From: Climacteris rufus
Taxonomy: Eukaryota > Chordata > Aves > Passeriformes > Climacteridae
DNA length: 64,000 nucleotides
Assembly: GCA_013398175.1 (NCBI GenBank)
Contig: VZRZ01002544.1
Location: forward strand, 310,065-374,064
Direction of reading: 5' to 3'
Shown here: positions 37,501 through 51,700 of the stretch, piece by piece
Numbering within the stretch: position 1 is the first letter of the stretch
How the letters are laid out: each line of letters opens with the position of its first letter
Translations under genes and position numbers: made by a program
The notes under the pieces: model-generated
Database searches by the model: none
What the model saw: only the letters and a program-made list of their open reading frames with translations
What the model was told of the DNA's origin: nothing

Positions 37501-40500
37501 AAATTACATGTAATCTAAACTTTAAGACCTAGAAATGCACACTGTTGTGCTTGAGCACTCAGGCTGCTCCTGCTGTGTCAGTGCCTTTGTGAAAAAATTG
37601 TTTGTAGTAAATAAACTACCAGTGAGCAACTGGATGGGAGTTGCTCTGTATTGTTGGAAGGTCTTTGCTATAAACATTTTATTATGCTCCATCTTACTAA
37701 GTCTGTCTGCAGCTGCTCCACGGGGATGTGCTGTGCACATATTTTGTGATGCTTTCTGTAGTGCTTGATCTTAGTTTCTGTGTTTGTTCTTGTCAAACAT
37801 TAAACTTTAAGGCCCAGGTCACTGTATTGCCTTTGATGTGATAAACATTTAATTTAGGTTATAAAATTCAACTACAGACTATTCATAACTGACAAGTTGA
37901 ACTATAAATGAGTGTAAATGTTAGGAAGAATTAACTAATGATAATAATTGTATTACTCTGTGGATCTATGGACTTTTTAATGTGCTGAGAGTCTCCTGAG
38001 GTAGGAAATTCTTACTGCTGTAACTACCAGCTGTTCCCATTTAGCAGGTAGGAGAACTGGGCTGCATCCTGCAGATCTTTAAGGGATCTCCTTTCATCCA
38101 GCTGCTGTTCCTCCTTGCACTGGATGAGGTGCACAGATGAACAGAGGAGGGAAGGGCAGCTGGGATGTTCTTTGCCATGATCTGCTTGTTTGCCCTGCAG
38201 GCAGTTTGACTTTGCCTTTATGCCTTCCTCTTCTCAGACTTGTGGATAATTGTTATTTCTTAGAGGCCCAGTTAAAATTGCAGTCCAATGCATCCTCCTG
38301 TGGCACTTTTTTATGTCCTGTTCCAGTTCACTGTTGTTTTTACACACCTCTAGCTTTCCTCATGTACTTAAGATGCAAAATGTTATGTCCCAAAATTCTG
38401 CTGTACCTCATTGCTACTCCTCTTACTAATTATTACTCTCAGTGTCTCAGACTACTGAGGTAGCTCAATAACTACTGAGCTCCTTTTCTCTGGGATTTTT
38501 ATTCCTGCTCAGGCCACTCCAGGCTCCTGAACCCCTGCACAATGGAGAATTCCTCACCTCCAAGGCTCAGCTTTCTCCTCCACTCACTGGTGCTTGGAGG
38601 TGTCTCTTGGCAGGCAGGATGTCTCCTGTTATCCCTGCTGCCATGGGCTTACCAGGCATTCTGCTTTCACCAGGGACTGCTTTGCTGAGTCTATCCATGG
38701 GAAATGCTGTTCCACACTTACTGCATTTTTCACTGCAAAATAGCTGCATAATGCAGAGCTCACCCTGGCTAAAACTGCCCAGGAAAGCTGAGTGCTTTGG
38801 TGTCAGGTTTGGAAATCTTGCAATATAAAGCACAGGGTTTAGTCCCTCTCCCAGTGAATTCCACTGCCAGAAGCTACATCAAAGCAGCTCCCAGCCTGTG
38901 TATGGCTTGATTTAGAGACTCAATTAAGAGGAAACATTAAACAGATAGGGAGAAGGGGGAAAAGGTGATCTGTGTGAGCAGCTAATTATTCACTTCAATA
39001 ATTCAGCGGTTTTTACACTAATAGGTTGGAAAGTAAATACCACTTCACACAGATGTAGTATTCCATTATTTATACACTGATGAAATTGGGGGTTAATTAA
39101 GACTAAAGCAGAAGACTTTAAACCCTTAATGAAACATATTGCTTTGTACAGTCAGTGAAGTGCCAGTGGCTGATGTTTCTTTCCACAGTTAAGGGTTACT
39201 CTGTAGGGTGAAGCACTGCTGTTACACAGAGCAGCTCTTCAATGTCTGCAAAAAATACTATCATTCTTCTCTTTATTTAGAACTTCTCTTTGTAGTATTC
39301 AGTGATTAATTGTAATTGTGTGTGCTGAGAGGGGCCAGGATTGATGTCCTGTGCTCAGAGGTGTGTCCAGAACAGGCAGTGATCTATGATTTGCCTTTTG
39401 CACTCTCCTGGAATGATTCCTGTGCTTGAGGTTCAGCTGCTTGGCCAGCTCCATCCCCTGTAATGCAGGATAAGTGCCATCTGTGTTGGAATGTGGATAC
39501 ACCATGGCAGAAGCATTCCTGGAGGATGCAGTTTGTACCTGCACGCTGAACACAGACCCAGAAGGTTTTCAAAAGGTCTTCAACTCCCTAGGAGAACCCT
39601 GATTTTCCTGGCAGCTTCAATGTGCCTCTCACCTTCCTGTTGCCCTGTAGTCTGGCTGAAAAGTGTTTATAAAGCCCACATAGATGGGTGCTAAGTGAAA
39701 ACCCCAGTGTTTGGCCCCTGGAATATAGCCTGATTCATCTGGGTATGTGACTATATTTGTTTTTAAAAATCTCTATTTTAGCAAAATCTCAGGATTCCAT
39801 GGGGTGAGATGGAGAGCAGTCCTTTGAAACTGTGCCAGTGCCTTCAGGCCAGGATTAAGGCATGCATCTTTAATGGCAAAATTAATTAACTGTTAGAACA
39901 ATTTACATATGGATGGAGTGTTGGGTTTTTTTTTTTTTTAGTATGGATGTCTTCTTCCAGTCTAGCCATTATGGGCTTGGAAATGAAGCTGCTGGGTGTA
40001 GTTGTGTGATTTGCATTGTGTTAGAAAGTTGTCTGGGCAGCTGTAACTGTTCTGGCTTCCTGACCTCTGGGCTGGGCAAAGAGCTGTCATTTGCACAGAG
40101 CAAGGTGGTGTCTGGTTTGAGGTGCTCTCAACTTGGCTTCATCTGTGTCTGTAGTGCAGTGATTTATGCAAGCCCAGAAAGGCAGGAATAACAGGAAATT
40201 TCTGAAAATAGCATATTTCTTTGTGCTGTAATTGTATTGATACTGTTGATCTGTACCATTGACAGAAATTAGCATGCTATTTGCATGTTCTCTGGATGTC
40301 TAACCAGAAAAAACCCTCCTGATCCCTTACAAAATAATGGGCAAGAAGAAAACAAACCAACGCTGATGTCTGTTAATGCAGGACTCTCTTCATGTCTACC
40401 TCAGTAATTTTGCTGTGCTATCTCTGAATTCCCAGGAAGCCTGGAGAGCAGAAGGCTGCCAAGGAGCCCTCAGCAGGGCAGTGCATGCACCTGGCTGTGG

Positions 40501-43500
40501 TGGCATGTGGGGACCGGCTGGAGGAGACACTCATCATGCTCAAATCAGCAGTTCTGTTCAGCAACAGGAGGCTCTGCTTCCACATCTTTGCTGAGGATTC
40601 CCTTAAGCCCGAATTTGAGAAGAAGGTGAGTGTCTTTGTCATTTGGTAAAGGAATAAATGAGTTCGTTATAAGCTGTAAATCTCAGAGAAAAATTAAATG
40701 GATATCAACAAGTAGCAGCTGATGTTTGCTGTGCGGTTCCAAATCCCTTATGCAGGCATTTTTGTACAAAAGCTGTGTAACATGCAGTGTCTGATTCCTC
40801 CCACCATGTCTTTCAGTTAAAGGAGTGGCCTTCCTCATATACAAAGAAGTTTGAGTTCAACATTTACCCAATTACCTTCTCAGTGGGAAATGCTCAGGAA
40901 TGGAAGAAGTTATTCAAACCCTGTGCTGCCCAGCGCCTCTTTCTGCCGGTAAGGCACCTGCATTGCTTCAGGAAAAGCTTCATTCCACAGAAAGGAAGCT
41001 TTGCTGTGTAATATTAAAACCATTTTCAGGCTGAAGCATCTGCTTAAGGATATTTTAGTCTGTGCTTTAGACACTGTAAAAAAAACAACGCAGAAATGCA
41101 GCCTGGCTTTCTCTGGGCTAACAAAGGATGTGTGTTTCTGATTTGTCTCCAGTTCCATGAACCTCTCAGGCTCTCCAGGCTCTGCAGACTCCAGAGACAG
41201 CGTGAGAGCTCTTTTAGGGGAGATCTTTTGGGGTAGATGCTGCGTGCTTTTCTCAAACAACATTCTTTACAACGTCCTCTTTACCCACCATCTTCCTTTC
41301 CATATTGTAGCCCTTAAACTGATGCTCTCAGCAATCCCTTTTCCTTGAGTTTTATTTCTTTTTCCAAGGTGTCAAAATTGCCCTTAAGGTAATAATTCCA
41401 GTGTGCTCAAAGTTAGATTTCATTCAAGAACTTTGTGTATCCTGGGATCTTAAAGTTCACTGCAAAGTTGTATTATACTTACTGTCATAAACTTGGAGAG
41501 AAGGAAAGTGTTGATACCGATTTTGCATATCAGAAGTTGAAAGAACGTTTGCATAAAGCAATTTCTGTGGAACTGAGAACATCTATCAAAAATACCGTGT
41601 GGGTTGCTGTTGATTGGGGTGACTCCAGTGAAGTGACAAGCTGTTCACATGATCCAGATTTCTTCATCCTTGTCTTGTGAGAAGTTCAGGGGGGGGACAA
41701 AGAGATCTTGCCTCTCTCAGATGGAAGCAATCAGGAGACAGCTGCACGTCCAGAGACGTGGCCTGTGAATACATATGTGAGAAAATATGTGCTGTCAGCA
41801 CTTCTGCTGAGCTGCCATTTCGGGGTGGACTAGCAACTGCACAAAGGCCAGATGGGCTGAAAGTAACTCCAGCTTTAGCAGGGGTCCTTCTCTTCCCTGA
41901 ATAAATATTTGTATCACCTGGAAAATAGTCCCTGAGCGTTAGCTTGCTCAACACAGAGTGCCAGGATGCACTGGGTAAACAGCAATCTCTGCTCTTCTGT
42001 GATACTTTCTGTCATTTTGGGGGACTAATCATAGGAAGAGTTTAACTTTTGTTTCTCTTCACTCTTGTGATGACAGAACAGGGTTATGCATTCATGCTGA
42101 TTGCTTTAGGCTGGGCACTGCTTTTACTGATGTCACTCTCGTGTTGCTGAAGTTCTCCAGTAACTTCTTGTGAGGAACATTGGACTGGCTGTGTTAGCAG
42201 AGCGAGGAGGCAGCCTGGGCTGTGGGTGTTTCTTTCTCTAGGGGCAGTTGCAGAATATTGTGTGTGGCCAGGCTGAGTTTATGGCTTAGAGTAGGAGGGG
42301 CTGTTGGGAGGAGCTGCAGCTGACACGGAGTTCTGTGGGTACAGTAAAGAGAACAAGCTGCACTCAGAGCTGAGGTGGTTTGGTGCTCCAGTTCACAGGC
42401 TGGCACAACCTTGGGCTGTTTCTGGGTAACTCAGCCACCATTGTGTTTTTTGGTGCTTGATAAGAGTGTTCTGATAGCCCATTTGAACTGTCTGCACACA
42501 GAGGGAGCAGAGGGTTCCAAGTGTTGCTGTTCAGAGAACTATTTTGACTTTTATTTTGAATAAATACCAGCTGGATGTCAGTACAGTTTTTTGCTTAACC
42601 TTGTCTGTACTGAGCATTTTCCCCTGCAGCAGCATGAAATGTGCCTGGATTTAAGGAGGACCCCAGGAGAGCAGTAGTTGAGTTTATCAGCTGTTCAGCT
42701 CTCAGTTGTGCAAACTGTCTTGCTCCTGATAATGCTAAGTCTGAGTGGAATGTGAGTCTTTGATTCACAAGTGCCTCTCCTGCCAAAGAAATCTCCTCTG
42801 CAGCAGCAGCAGGCGTGTGAAAGTGGACAGGAGGCTGTGAGGAATGTGTGAAGGGAAAATGGGGTAAGAGCCTTTCAGTGGGTTTGCTCACTGGTGAAAG
42901 CAGAGCTGTGGGATGGGACCCTGGAGTTTGCAGTACTGAACTGCTCTGTCCTGGGCAGCAGGTTGGGGTGCACATTTCCCAACTTGTTCAATCTACCCAG
43001 GATGATAAAATATTAAGGAAGTTTGTAAAGCATCCTGCATTTTTTAGAGGGATTCTGAGACATCTGATCAGAATGAGACATCTGATTTGGCACTTAGGTG
43101 CAGGTAGTGTAGATTGAGCCTCTGTGTGATCTCACAAGCCAATCTCTTTCTGCACTCTGCTGCAGTAAAACCATTCAGGGCATTTATAAAGACACAGGGA
43201 GGAAGGTGTGGATCTTCATGTGAGCATAGAATGAAACTTTAACAATGAACCACAGGGTAGTGCTCTCAGCAGGCACTTGGAACTGGTTTGTGCTCCTGCC
43301 AGGGCTGTTCAGACACCCAGTGAGGAACATCCTCAGGTCCCAGGGATGTGGGTCCTGCAGGGCTGGCTGCAGCTGTCTCTGTGCTGCTCTTCTGGGAGCT
43401 CCCAAAACAATCAGCTAAAGGATCCTCAAGTGCTTAAGGGATTTTTGGATGATTTTTGGATGAACATTTAGAACCCTTCTCAAAGCACTTAATCTACTTA

Positions 43501-45725
43501 AGAGCTTTTAAGATAGATTAGCAATATCCCAGTGTTAGAGCTTTCCTCTTGAGGGATGCTCAAGTATCCAGCCCAGAGGGAATAGATGCCAGGGCCTTAT
43601 ATAGACAAAAGTCTCTGTTGTAATTTTGAGTTAATTGCTTACTACAGTTAGGTTTACTAACTCACCTTTGTGCTGCTGTTACTGTTCAAGCTTTGTGCTC
43701 TGTCCTTAATTTTGGGTGAAGCTGTGCTAAGCTGCCACGTGAGCCCTCCCAAACCCTTAGGTGGCCCAGCTCCACAGCACCCCAGTGTGTGTTTACACAG
43801 GACTGTGTTATTCCTTGCCAACCTTGCTATCACAGGGAGAATCTATGGAGACAGAAGTTGTGAAATCAAATTACAGATAATTGAGTATTTAAGTGAAGTG
43901 CCAGGCTAAATATAGCCAGTTCTGTGCAGAACTTTTTGACAGATTTACTAAGAATAATCTATATAGCTGCAAAAAAAAAAAAGAAAAATCACACTTCTTT
44001 GAAGCTGTAAGTGCCTGCAGAAGAAGGGGGAAGACAAGCACAGCAAACCACCTTTGTGGCCATCCCTTTCCAAAATGCCAGGCTGTCAGGTGTGTCTGCA
44101 TGGCCTGTGTGAGCTCAGACCTCCACACACAGCCTGGCAAAGCTCCTGCTCCAGGTCACTGTGTGTCACTTCCAACCTGCACTGCAGGTTCCTGCTCTCT
44201 GAGGAACTCCTACAGCTGCACTTGGTGAAATTAAATCCCCCCTACCCAAGGCACAGCCAGGAGAGATGTGAGCAATTCAGACTGACAAACTGCATCATTT
44301 AAAGGAGTCTTGACATGTGAAAGAGAAAAGTGTGAAGGGCCTACAGGAGGTAGCACAGCTCTTTTTTTAGCCACTTGGGTGTCACTGCATGGCAGCACTT
44401 TGGACACAGGAGAAGGAAGAATCTTTTGAGCAGCAGAAAGGAGGGAGGGCATGTGAATCCTGAGGGGAGGAACACAAGGTGGGCTCAGGTCCTGGTAGAC
44501 AGTGCACAAAGAACTGAAATACCTGCTTGAATCCATAGCAAAATTATTACAGTCCATTCACTTCCAGGGACTGAAATCTATTGGTGTACTGAAGGCTGCT
44601 GAAAGAACATTTTTCTGCTGGAAGGAGCAGTGGCCAGGCTGTCACTTATGCTTGGGAAGGGTGAGGTGTGTCTGCAGGCACCTGTTAAACTTCCCCCTTC
44701 ACTGGGGTGAGTTTTTCTGCTGGAAAATGCCTGAACTTGTCTCTCTGCCAGGGCCCCCTCAGACAAAACTCTTCCATGGTCTGCAGTGTGCTGTGGGTCC
44801 CATAGGCAAATTGCTCTGCTCTCTTTGTGTTCCAGTGTTACCTCCTGTCTCAGACTAAATTTTGGGGTGATTTTTCTTTTTTTAATGTGTTTTGATTTTA
44901 TGTGACTTCATATAGCAGGTTCCTATGAATTACGTGCTGCAGAAGAATTAATACACAATATACAGGCTATCCTTAAACTGAAAACCCTTTCTCCTTTTCA
45001 GCTGTCTGTCTTCTATTGATTTACTCTTACAGTAGCTGTCTTTTTTATTGGTGTGTTTTTTTAGTCCTGGACTCAGGGTACTTAACATCTGCAAATGTTT
45101 ACTCTGAGCTCTTAGTGTATTACTAAACTATTTTTGCCACTCATTTATTGATACCTCCACATGCTGCTTGATAGTTTTTTTCGTGGGAAAATGGTGTATT
45201 GCTATAATTTTCCATCCAGCAGAGCAGTCTGGATTGTGTTGAATGTCATTACTTGGAGTTTGTTGTAAGCATAACTTATTGTTTAAAATGCAGAGACAGT
45301 TCCTTCTCCTGCCTGTCCTGTTCTGTAGGAAGAACATGTAGTTATCCTGTCAGAAATACAGGTCAGGGATTTGTTAAACTTGACTAAATGTCAGTCTGAA
45401 TCCCAAAGTGTTCAGTCAGGTGAAAAATCTCATTTAAGTCTTTACTCATGGATTTGGCATCGTAGTGGATTCCTGTTGAGCATGCTTAGAGATGATATTT
45501 TTCACCCACTTGTTGAAAATCTTAATGTTACTCACTCTATTTCACAGGTAATCCTCTGTCACAATACATTAGAATTTCTGTAAAACCCAGTTTCTTGGGT
45601 AGAATTTATTGTGACCTGTATAAATAGGAGAGTTTGTCATTAATATCATTGCAATTGGATGAGAGAGTGATTGTTGTGTTCCACAGCATGGTGAAAACCC
45701 AAGGCCTTTTGGATTTGCTTTTCAA

Positions 45726-45758
<33 letters not shown>

Positions 45759-48700
45759 GAAATAAATAGGGTCAATGGCTGAGACCAAAGTAAGAAAATT
45801 TCAGTCCTTCAGGAATTTTTGGACAGTTTTAGCAAATAATGAGGAAGAGCAGCAAAAATGCAGTTGGAACTTGTGGTCAGCTTTAGGTAATGATCTTTAT
45901 TACTTACCAAACAACCTTACAAAGACTTGAAGCACCACATAATTTGTCCCTCTGTGGGACATTAATGAATGAGCTTGTAAGGATTTGGGCAGCCACAAGG
46001 GGGAACACGGTCAGCAGGCACGGATGGAATATCCTGACTCTGCTCTGCAGTTTACACCCTTCTCACCTGACCAACATTACTATGGTTATTCCTGATACAG
46101 AACCCGGTAACAGAATATGACCAGCTTAGTTTTAATGTGACATTTCTGTTTAACAAGCAAATTTTGTTCTTCAGGGGGATGCACATACATTCAGTATTAG
46201 TATATACAGATGTTTCACATTAATTAAGACAACACCATTGATCACTTATGTGTCAGTGTTCTGTTCTCCTGGGTTNATATGACCAGCTTAGTTTTAATGT
46301 GACATTTCTGTTTAACAAGCAAATTTTGTTCTTCAGGGGGATGCACATACATTCAGTATTAGTATATACAGATGTTTCACATTAATTAAGACAACACCAT
46401 TGATCACAAATGTAAGTGTCAGTGTTCTGTTCTCCTGGGTTACCCTTTCTGTATGTGGAGAATGCTCTATGCTTCACCACCTACAGATCTTGAGAAGAGC
46501 TCTGTAAATATACATTATTTACATTCTTTTATTTAGAACAGATACTATATAGTCTTTGCAGGTATTTTTGAGAGCGTGCTGTTTCATCTGAAGGCCAATG
46601 CAGCCTCAGTGCTCTGCTAGCTGTGTCACTGTGCAGTTCAAAAAAACCCCACAGCAAGCCAATAATCTGCTAACTCGTTCCTCTGTGTAATTACATTTAG
46701 CTGATAAATCAATAATCTCCTCCAAATGACCAGTTTAAAACAGAAGCCAATAATTCTCCCGTTTGCCAATAATTCTGCTGTTTGCTGTCCGCGCTTTGTT
46801 TCCCACCCGCTGCTCTCCTCGCTGCCGACCCCGCAGGTCATTCTGAAGGATGTGGACTCCCTGCTTTACGTGGACACGGACGTGCTGTTCCTGAGGCCCA
46901 TCGATGACGTGTGGCACATGCTGAGGGAGTTCAACTCCAGCCAGCTGGCTGCCATGGCCCCGGAGCACGAGGTGCCCAGGATCGGCTGGTACAGCCGCTT
47001 CGCGCGGCACCCGTTCTACGGCGCCGCCGGCCTCAACTCGGGCGTCATGCTCATGAACCTCACCCGCATCCGCAGCACCCACTTCAAGGTGAGGGCGAGC
47101 TGCTGCACTGACTCAGGGGGGCTGTGTTGCTCACATGCTGGAAAATTCGCTGTAGAAGTCTAGAAAGTTTGTAACAGAATGGGAGTGCCGCGATTCTGGC
47201 CGAAGCGTTCGGCCCTGCCACGGCACATCTTCTCTTTGTGAGTTCTTTGAACAGACGCTTGAGATAAGGCGCAGTAGAAATACTTCAGAGTTTCTTCGGT
47301 CTCAAAGTGTTTATGAAGTGTTGTCTATAACTTGGCAGCACAGAAAGTGCTTTGTCGTTAATAACAAGGTGCAAATGGCCTCGAGCACCTCTCGTCCAGC
47401 TTATTTATACACCAGATTGTCCAATTAGGGAGATGCTCCATAGGATATTTTCCATAAAAACCCAATAATCACTTGTTCTTATCCCGCACTGCGGAACTTT
47501 AGAACCAATGGCAGAAAACACAAGTTTTTGGAGAAGAAAGGGGAAGTAGCAAAGGTAAAAAAGGAAGTTATAAAACAACACCTAAACCCTCCATTTTGGA
47601 CACTAGTATTATAATATTTCATAAACCAAAATGTCTACACTTTTACCTAATTCACCTAGTGACATAACCTTAACTACACAGCATTAATTTCAAAGTTATC
47701 ACACTACAGAGGAAGTCTTTTACAGGGTTTAAGATTAAATGAGGCTTATTTCTGGGGACCATAACTTGTTAAAGCAAAACCAGTGAAATTCTCAGAATTC
47801 AGGGTTCCAACATGGGAGGAATACAGAATATATGTTTTCGGGTGCTGAAAGCAATTAGTGAAGTTGATCGTTAAATGAAACTTCCTCAAGGCTGGAGTAG
47901 TGTTAGCTGGAGCTAATGGTCCTTGACTAGTGTCAGAGCTGGAGCAGAGAACTTGCAGCTGAAGCAGTCTGATAGCAGTGTTAAAAATGGCTTCCCCAAC
48001 TTCTTGCTTTTCCCTGGAAAGATACACAAAAGAATAAACTCCAGGATCTTCAGTGCAGCTGCTGTATTGTTTTTATGTGAGTAACCAGGGAAATTGGTCA
48101 TTGCTGCATCTGTTGTAAATAGACTTTTGTATCCTGCTGCAGATGAGTGACTCTGAACTGATGTAAGTGGGAAGGGAACATTTTCATAACAGATCCCCCC
48201 TTCTATGGAAAGGGTTTTGGTGTCATTGAGCACGTATTCTGTAATCACTTAAAACTCTGCTTATCCCAAATGGTTCTCAGGCAAGGCCAGGGGTTTCCCA
48301 CATTGTTACAGGAAGAGCTGGAGTTAAAAAAACCCCCATTGCTCTTAATGTCATAATCCCCAGGGAAGAAGATCTTTAGTCTGTGTTTTTCCTTTCTTTT
48401 ACACATTGGTTTTCACCTTGTCCCTGCATTTTTCCACTTTTCCAGTTTTTTCCCCTCCTGTTACTTGGAATAGGAGGATTGTGAATAGCAGGAGCTGACA
48501 TCAGAGCTGGGCCCAGGAGACCTTGTTTTCCTGTTTAGATAAACACCCAGTGAGTTCTGCTGTTACAGCCCTGTCCAGGTCTAGCATTTCCTGCCAGTTC
48601 TTCATTTTTCACCTGGATGTCTGACATGGCTTGGCAGAACTTAGATCTCTATCTGTGTGCCCCACTCTGGGTCAGATACCACAGCACTGACCATGATATT

Positions 48701-51700
48701 AACCCTTTGCTTCTGTTTTCCTGCCCTGCAGAACAGCTTGATACCAGGTGGTTTGACTTGGGAGGAAATGTTATATCCATTGTACCAAAAGTACAAAAAT
48801 TACATTACGTGGGGAGACCAGGATTTGCTAAATATCATTTTTTACTTTAACCCAGGTAAGGAATAATTCTTGGCATTGTGATTATCTGTGTTGAGAAAAT
48901 ACCTTGATTTTTTCAGAACTGTTACTCATAATATGAATAAGTACTCTGGCATGAAGTTATTGTGTAAGTGCACCTCACATTTATAACCTATGAAAATATT
49001 TCTGACGTTGCTGCAGGTAGTGGGGCTCGGACTTGGTTCCATTGAATATGTAAATCTGTTTCCTGGAGATCTGAGAAAATAATGAAGTATAAAATTAATG
49101 ATCAAGTGAAAGGATGAAGTTCAGGTTTTATGTGTGCATAAGAGCCACAGAACCAGAGTGTAGCTGCAAAAATGTTATTGTTTCAGATGTTTATCTGAAT
49201 GTGAAATTGCCAGACTTTCTGCAAAGCTAAGCCCTATTTTTCTGCAATTCAGCTGACTTCTGATACTTGTGCAAATAAGTAACAGAGCTGATGTAGACAG
49301 AAAGTGGACACAGCCATTGAAATCTCTCATCTAAAACTGCTGCCTTCCCTGTGTCTGCTCCTTCACTGAGTTACTGCTGGAGGAAGCTGCTCCCAGCCTC
49401 TGAGGGAGTGATCCAGCCTCAGCAGGCACCAGGATGGTGTCATCCGTGTCCTGCTGCTGAGAAATGCAGGGATTTAAACACTGGAGCACAGCACATGCTT
49501 CCCAGAGAAGCTGAGAACCTCATTTCATGCTTCTGAATGGATGCTGAGTATCCATTCTTACTGCTTTTCCTATGTGACCTTGTATTCCCTCAAGCGATCT
49601 TAAGAACAACACAAGTTTGGAATTATCTTTATTTACTCTGCTCCCTCTTCTTTTTCTCTAAGGAGTCACAGGGTAGGTAATTGGATATAGCCAAACCCAG
49701 GCACATTATAGGAGTGAGCAGAAGCAAAGCAGTAAGCAAACATCTGTTTACTGCAGACAGATGTCAAACATCAGTGTCCCTGGTACACCATGTACTACCC
49801 CCAGTCCTAGGGAAACAGAGAGTGGGAATTAATTTCCAACAAGAAACCAATGTTATGGGAGTGTGGTCTCCTAGAGAAAGGAAAAGATGGAGCCAGATTA
49901 GTTGTGAAGTCAAACTTAAACTGCTCACTGAAGTGTGGGGGAAAAAACAAAGATTGCAAATACATTTTTATTTTGTGATGAGTGTTCTCTATCAAAGCCA
50001 CATGTGGGGCTCCTCTGCACCACAGTCTGTTCTTTCCTTGGAACTGGTAAAGAATTTTTTATGAATTGCATAGTATCAGACTGCTTGAGAAAAGAAAATG
50101 AAAGAACTGGATACAGTTAACACAGAAGCCTGGACTTTCTGGGCTCTTAAACTCTGGATTGTTGAGACTGGCCTGTGGGAATCAGCCATGGATGCTGCAG
50201 GTGCCTTTTTGTAGATGTGAGTTAAAACCACACAGAACTCTGTTACCTGTGCCTGAGGAGCTGCTCCCTTTTCCCATCCCCAAAGGCTGTTGTCCCTTTC
50301 TGGAGCACTCTCTTGCTAGAGAGGCCTTAAGGGAAAAAATGGTTCAGAACCTTTCTCCCCTACTTTTGAAGAACCACACGGGACCAGCTGCAGACTTCCT
50401 GGGAAGCTGGGAAAGGCCAAGGGAAGAATTCAATCTTCAGTGCTTCTGCCATGCCCTGCTGGCACCAGACAAGATTCATTGTTCCCCAGGGCCGAGGCAG
50501 AAAGGTCACAGGGACTGGAGTGATTTATGGCAAGCAGATTGCAAGCACTGTGTGCACAGAGAGTTTGAAAAAAATCACCAGGAGAAAGGGAGTTACGAGC
50601 CCTTGTGAGAAATTAGGCTCATCTCTAAATAACCTAGACCTGTGAAATTAATGGATAATGACTCTTTGGAGGGCTGGGGATAAAATACACCTCTTATGCT
50701 CTGCTGTATAACAAATTGCCGTGGCCTCTGTGACAGCTTCAGCAGCAAACACTGGATGCACTTTGCAAATTTCCCCATGTTGTGTGCAGGAAGAGTCGGG
50801 ATTTTTCATAACCCTCACTGCTGTGTGTGCTCCCCTGGTCATTCCTGTCTCCTTTCTGTGGCAGAGGGTGCTGTGCCCTTAGTGCCACCCAGTGTGGGCT
50901 TCACTCTGCCCCTTGCAGCTCTGTAAGGGGCTCCCTTGGCTTGTGTTTGCTCCCGGAATTTGTGTTGTGCTGCCTGTTCATGAACCAACAGCTGGGCTGT
51001 GTGGGGGGAAGGAGGGAAGGAGGGAAGGGGGACTCTCTGCCGAGCTGCTTGGGATGTTGCAGCAGAAGTAACTCAGTATTCCCTGAGCATCAGTCTCAGC
51101 GTGGTTTGCTTTGTTGTACCCCGTGCCTGACTGTCCTCTCTCCCTCGCCGCGCCGGCTGCCGCGGGCAGAGTGTCTGTACGTGTTCCCCTGCCAGTGGAA
51201 CTACCGGCCCGACCACTGCATGTACGGCAGCAACTGCCGCGGGGCGGAGCGGGACGGCGTGTCCATCCTGCACGGCAACAGGGGCGTGTACCACGACGAC
51301 AAGCAGCCCACCTTCAGGGCCCTCTACGAAGTGATCCGGGATGTGAGTGAGCCCCTCCCTGCACCCCGTGCACATTCCTGCTTCACTCAGGCTGCTCTTC
51401 CAGGGGGTCAGGCCGAGCGGCTGTGTTGGTGGGAGACCCATCGCACACAAAGGAACACAAGGTTGCTTTGGCCTCTCATGTATCTGAGGTGTTTTAAACG
51501 TTGCTCCTTCGTATTACAGCAATCAAAAAGGCTGATAAATTGCTTTTTTATAGTACTGAAGGTAGCAAAAAAGTGCTGGAGTGGAGTTTTTCCTGCTGTG
51601 GTCCATAAATTCCCAGGGAAAGCTTGTCCATGAGCCTCTGGGCACGGGGAGGGCAGAAGCTTGTACACAGACACAGGGGCCTGTGTCAGCTTGGAATGTT

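Larger units (their letters stand above)
40949..46836 (+). other. GXYLT2: GXYLT2 intron 3
   Basis: 5.9 kb. It holds an unexplained protein-like open frame at 41417-41680, an AG microsatellite at 45726, and the duplicated block with an N at 46115-46441. The last 60 bases turn GC-rich as they approach exon 4. Confidence 0.75.
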
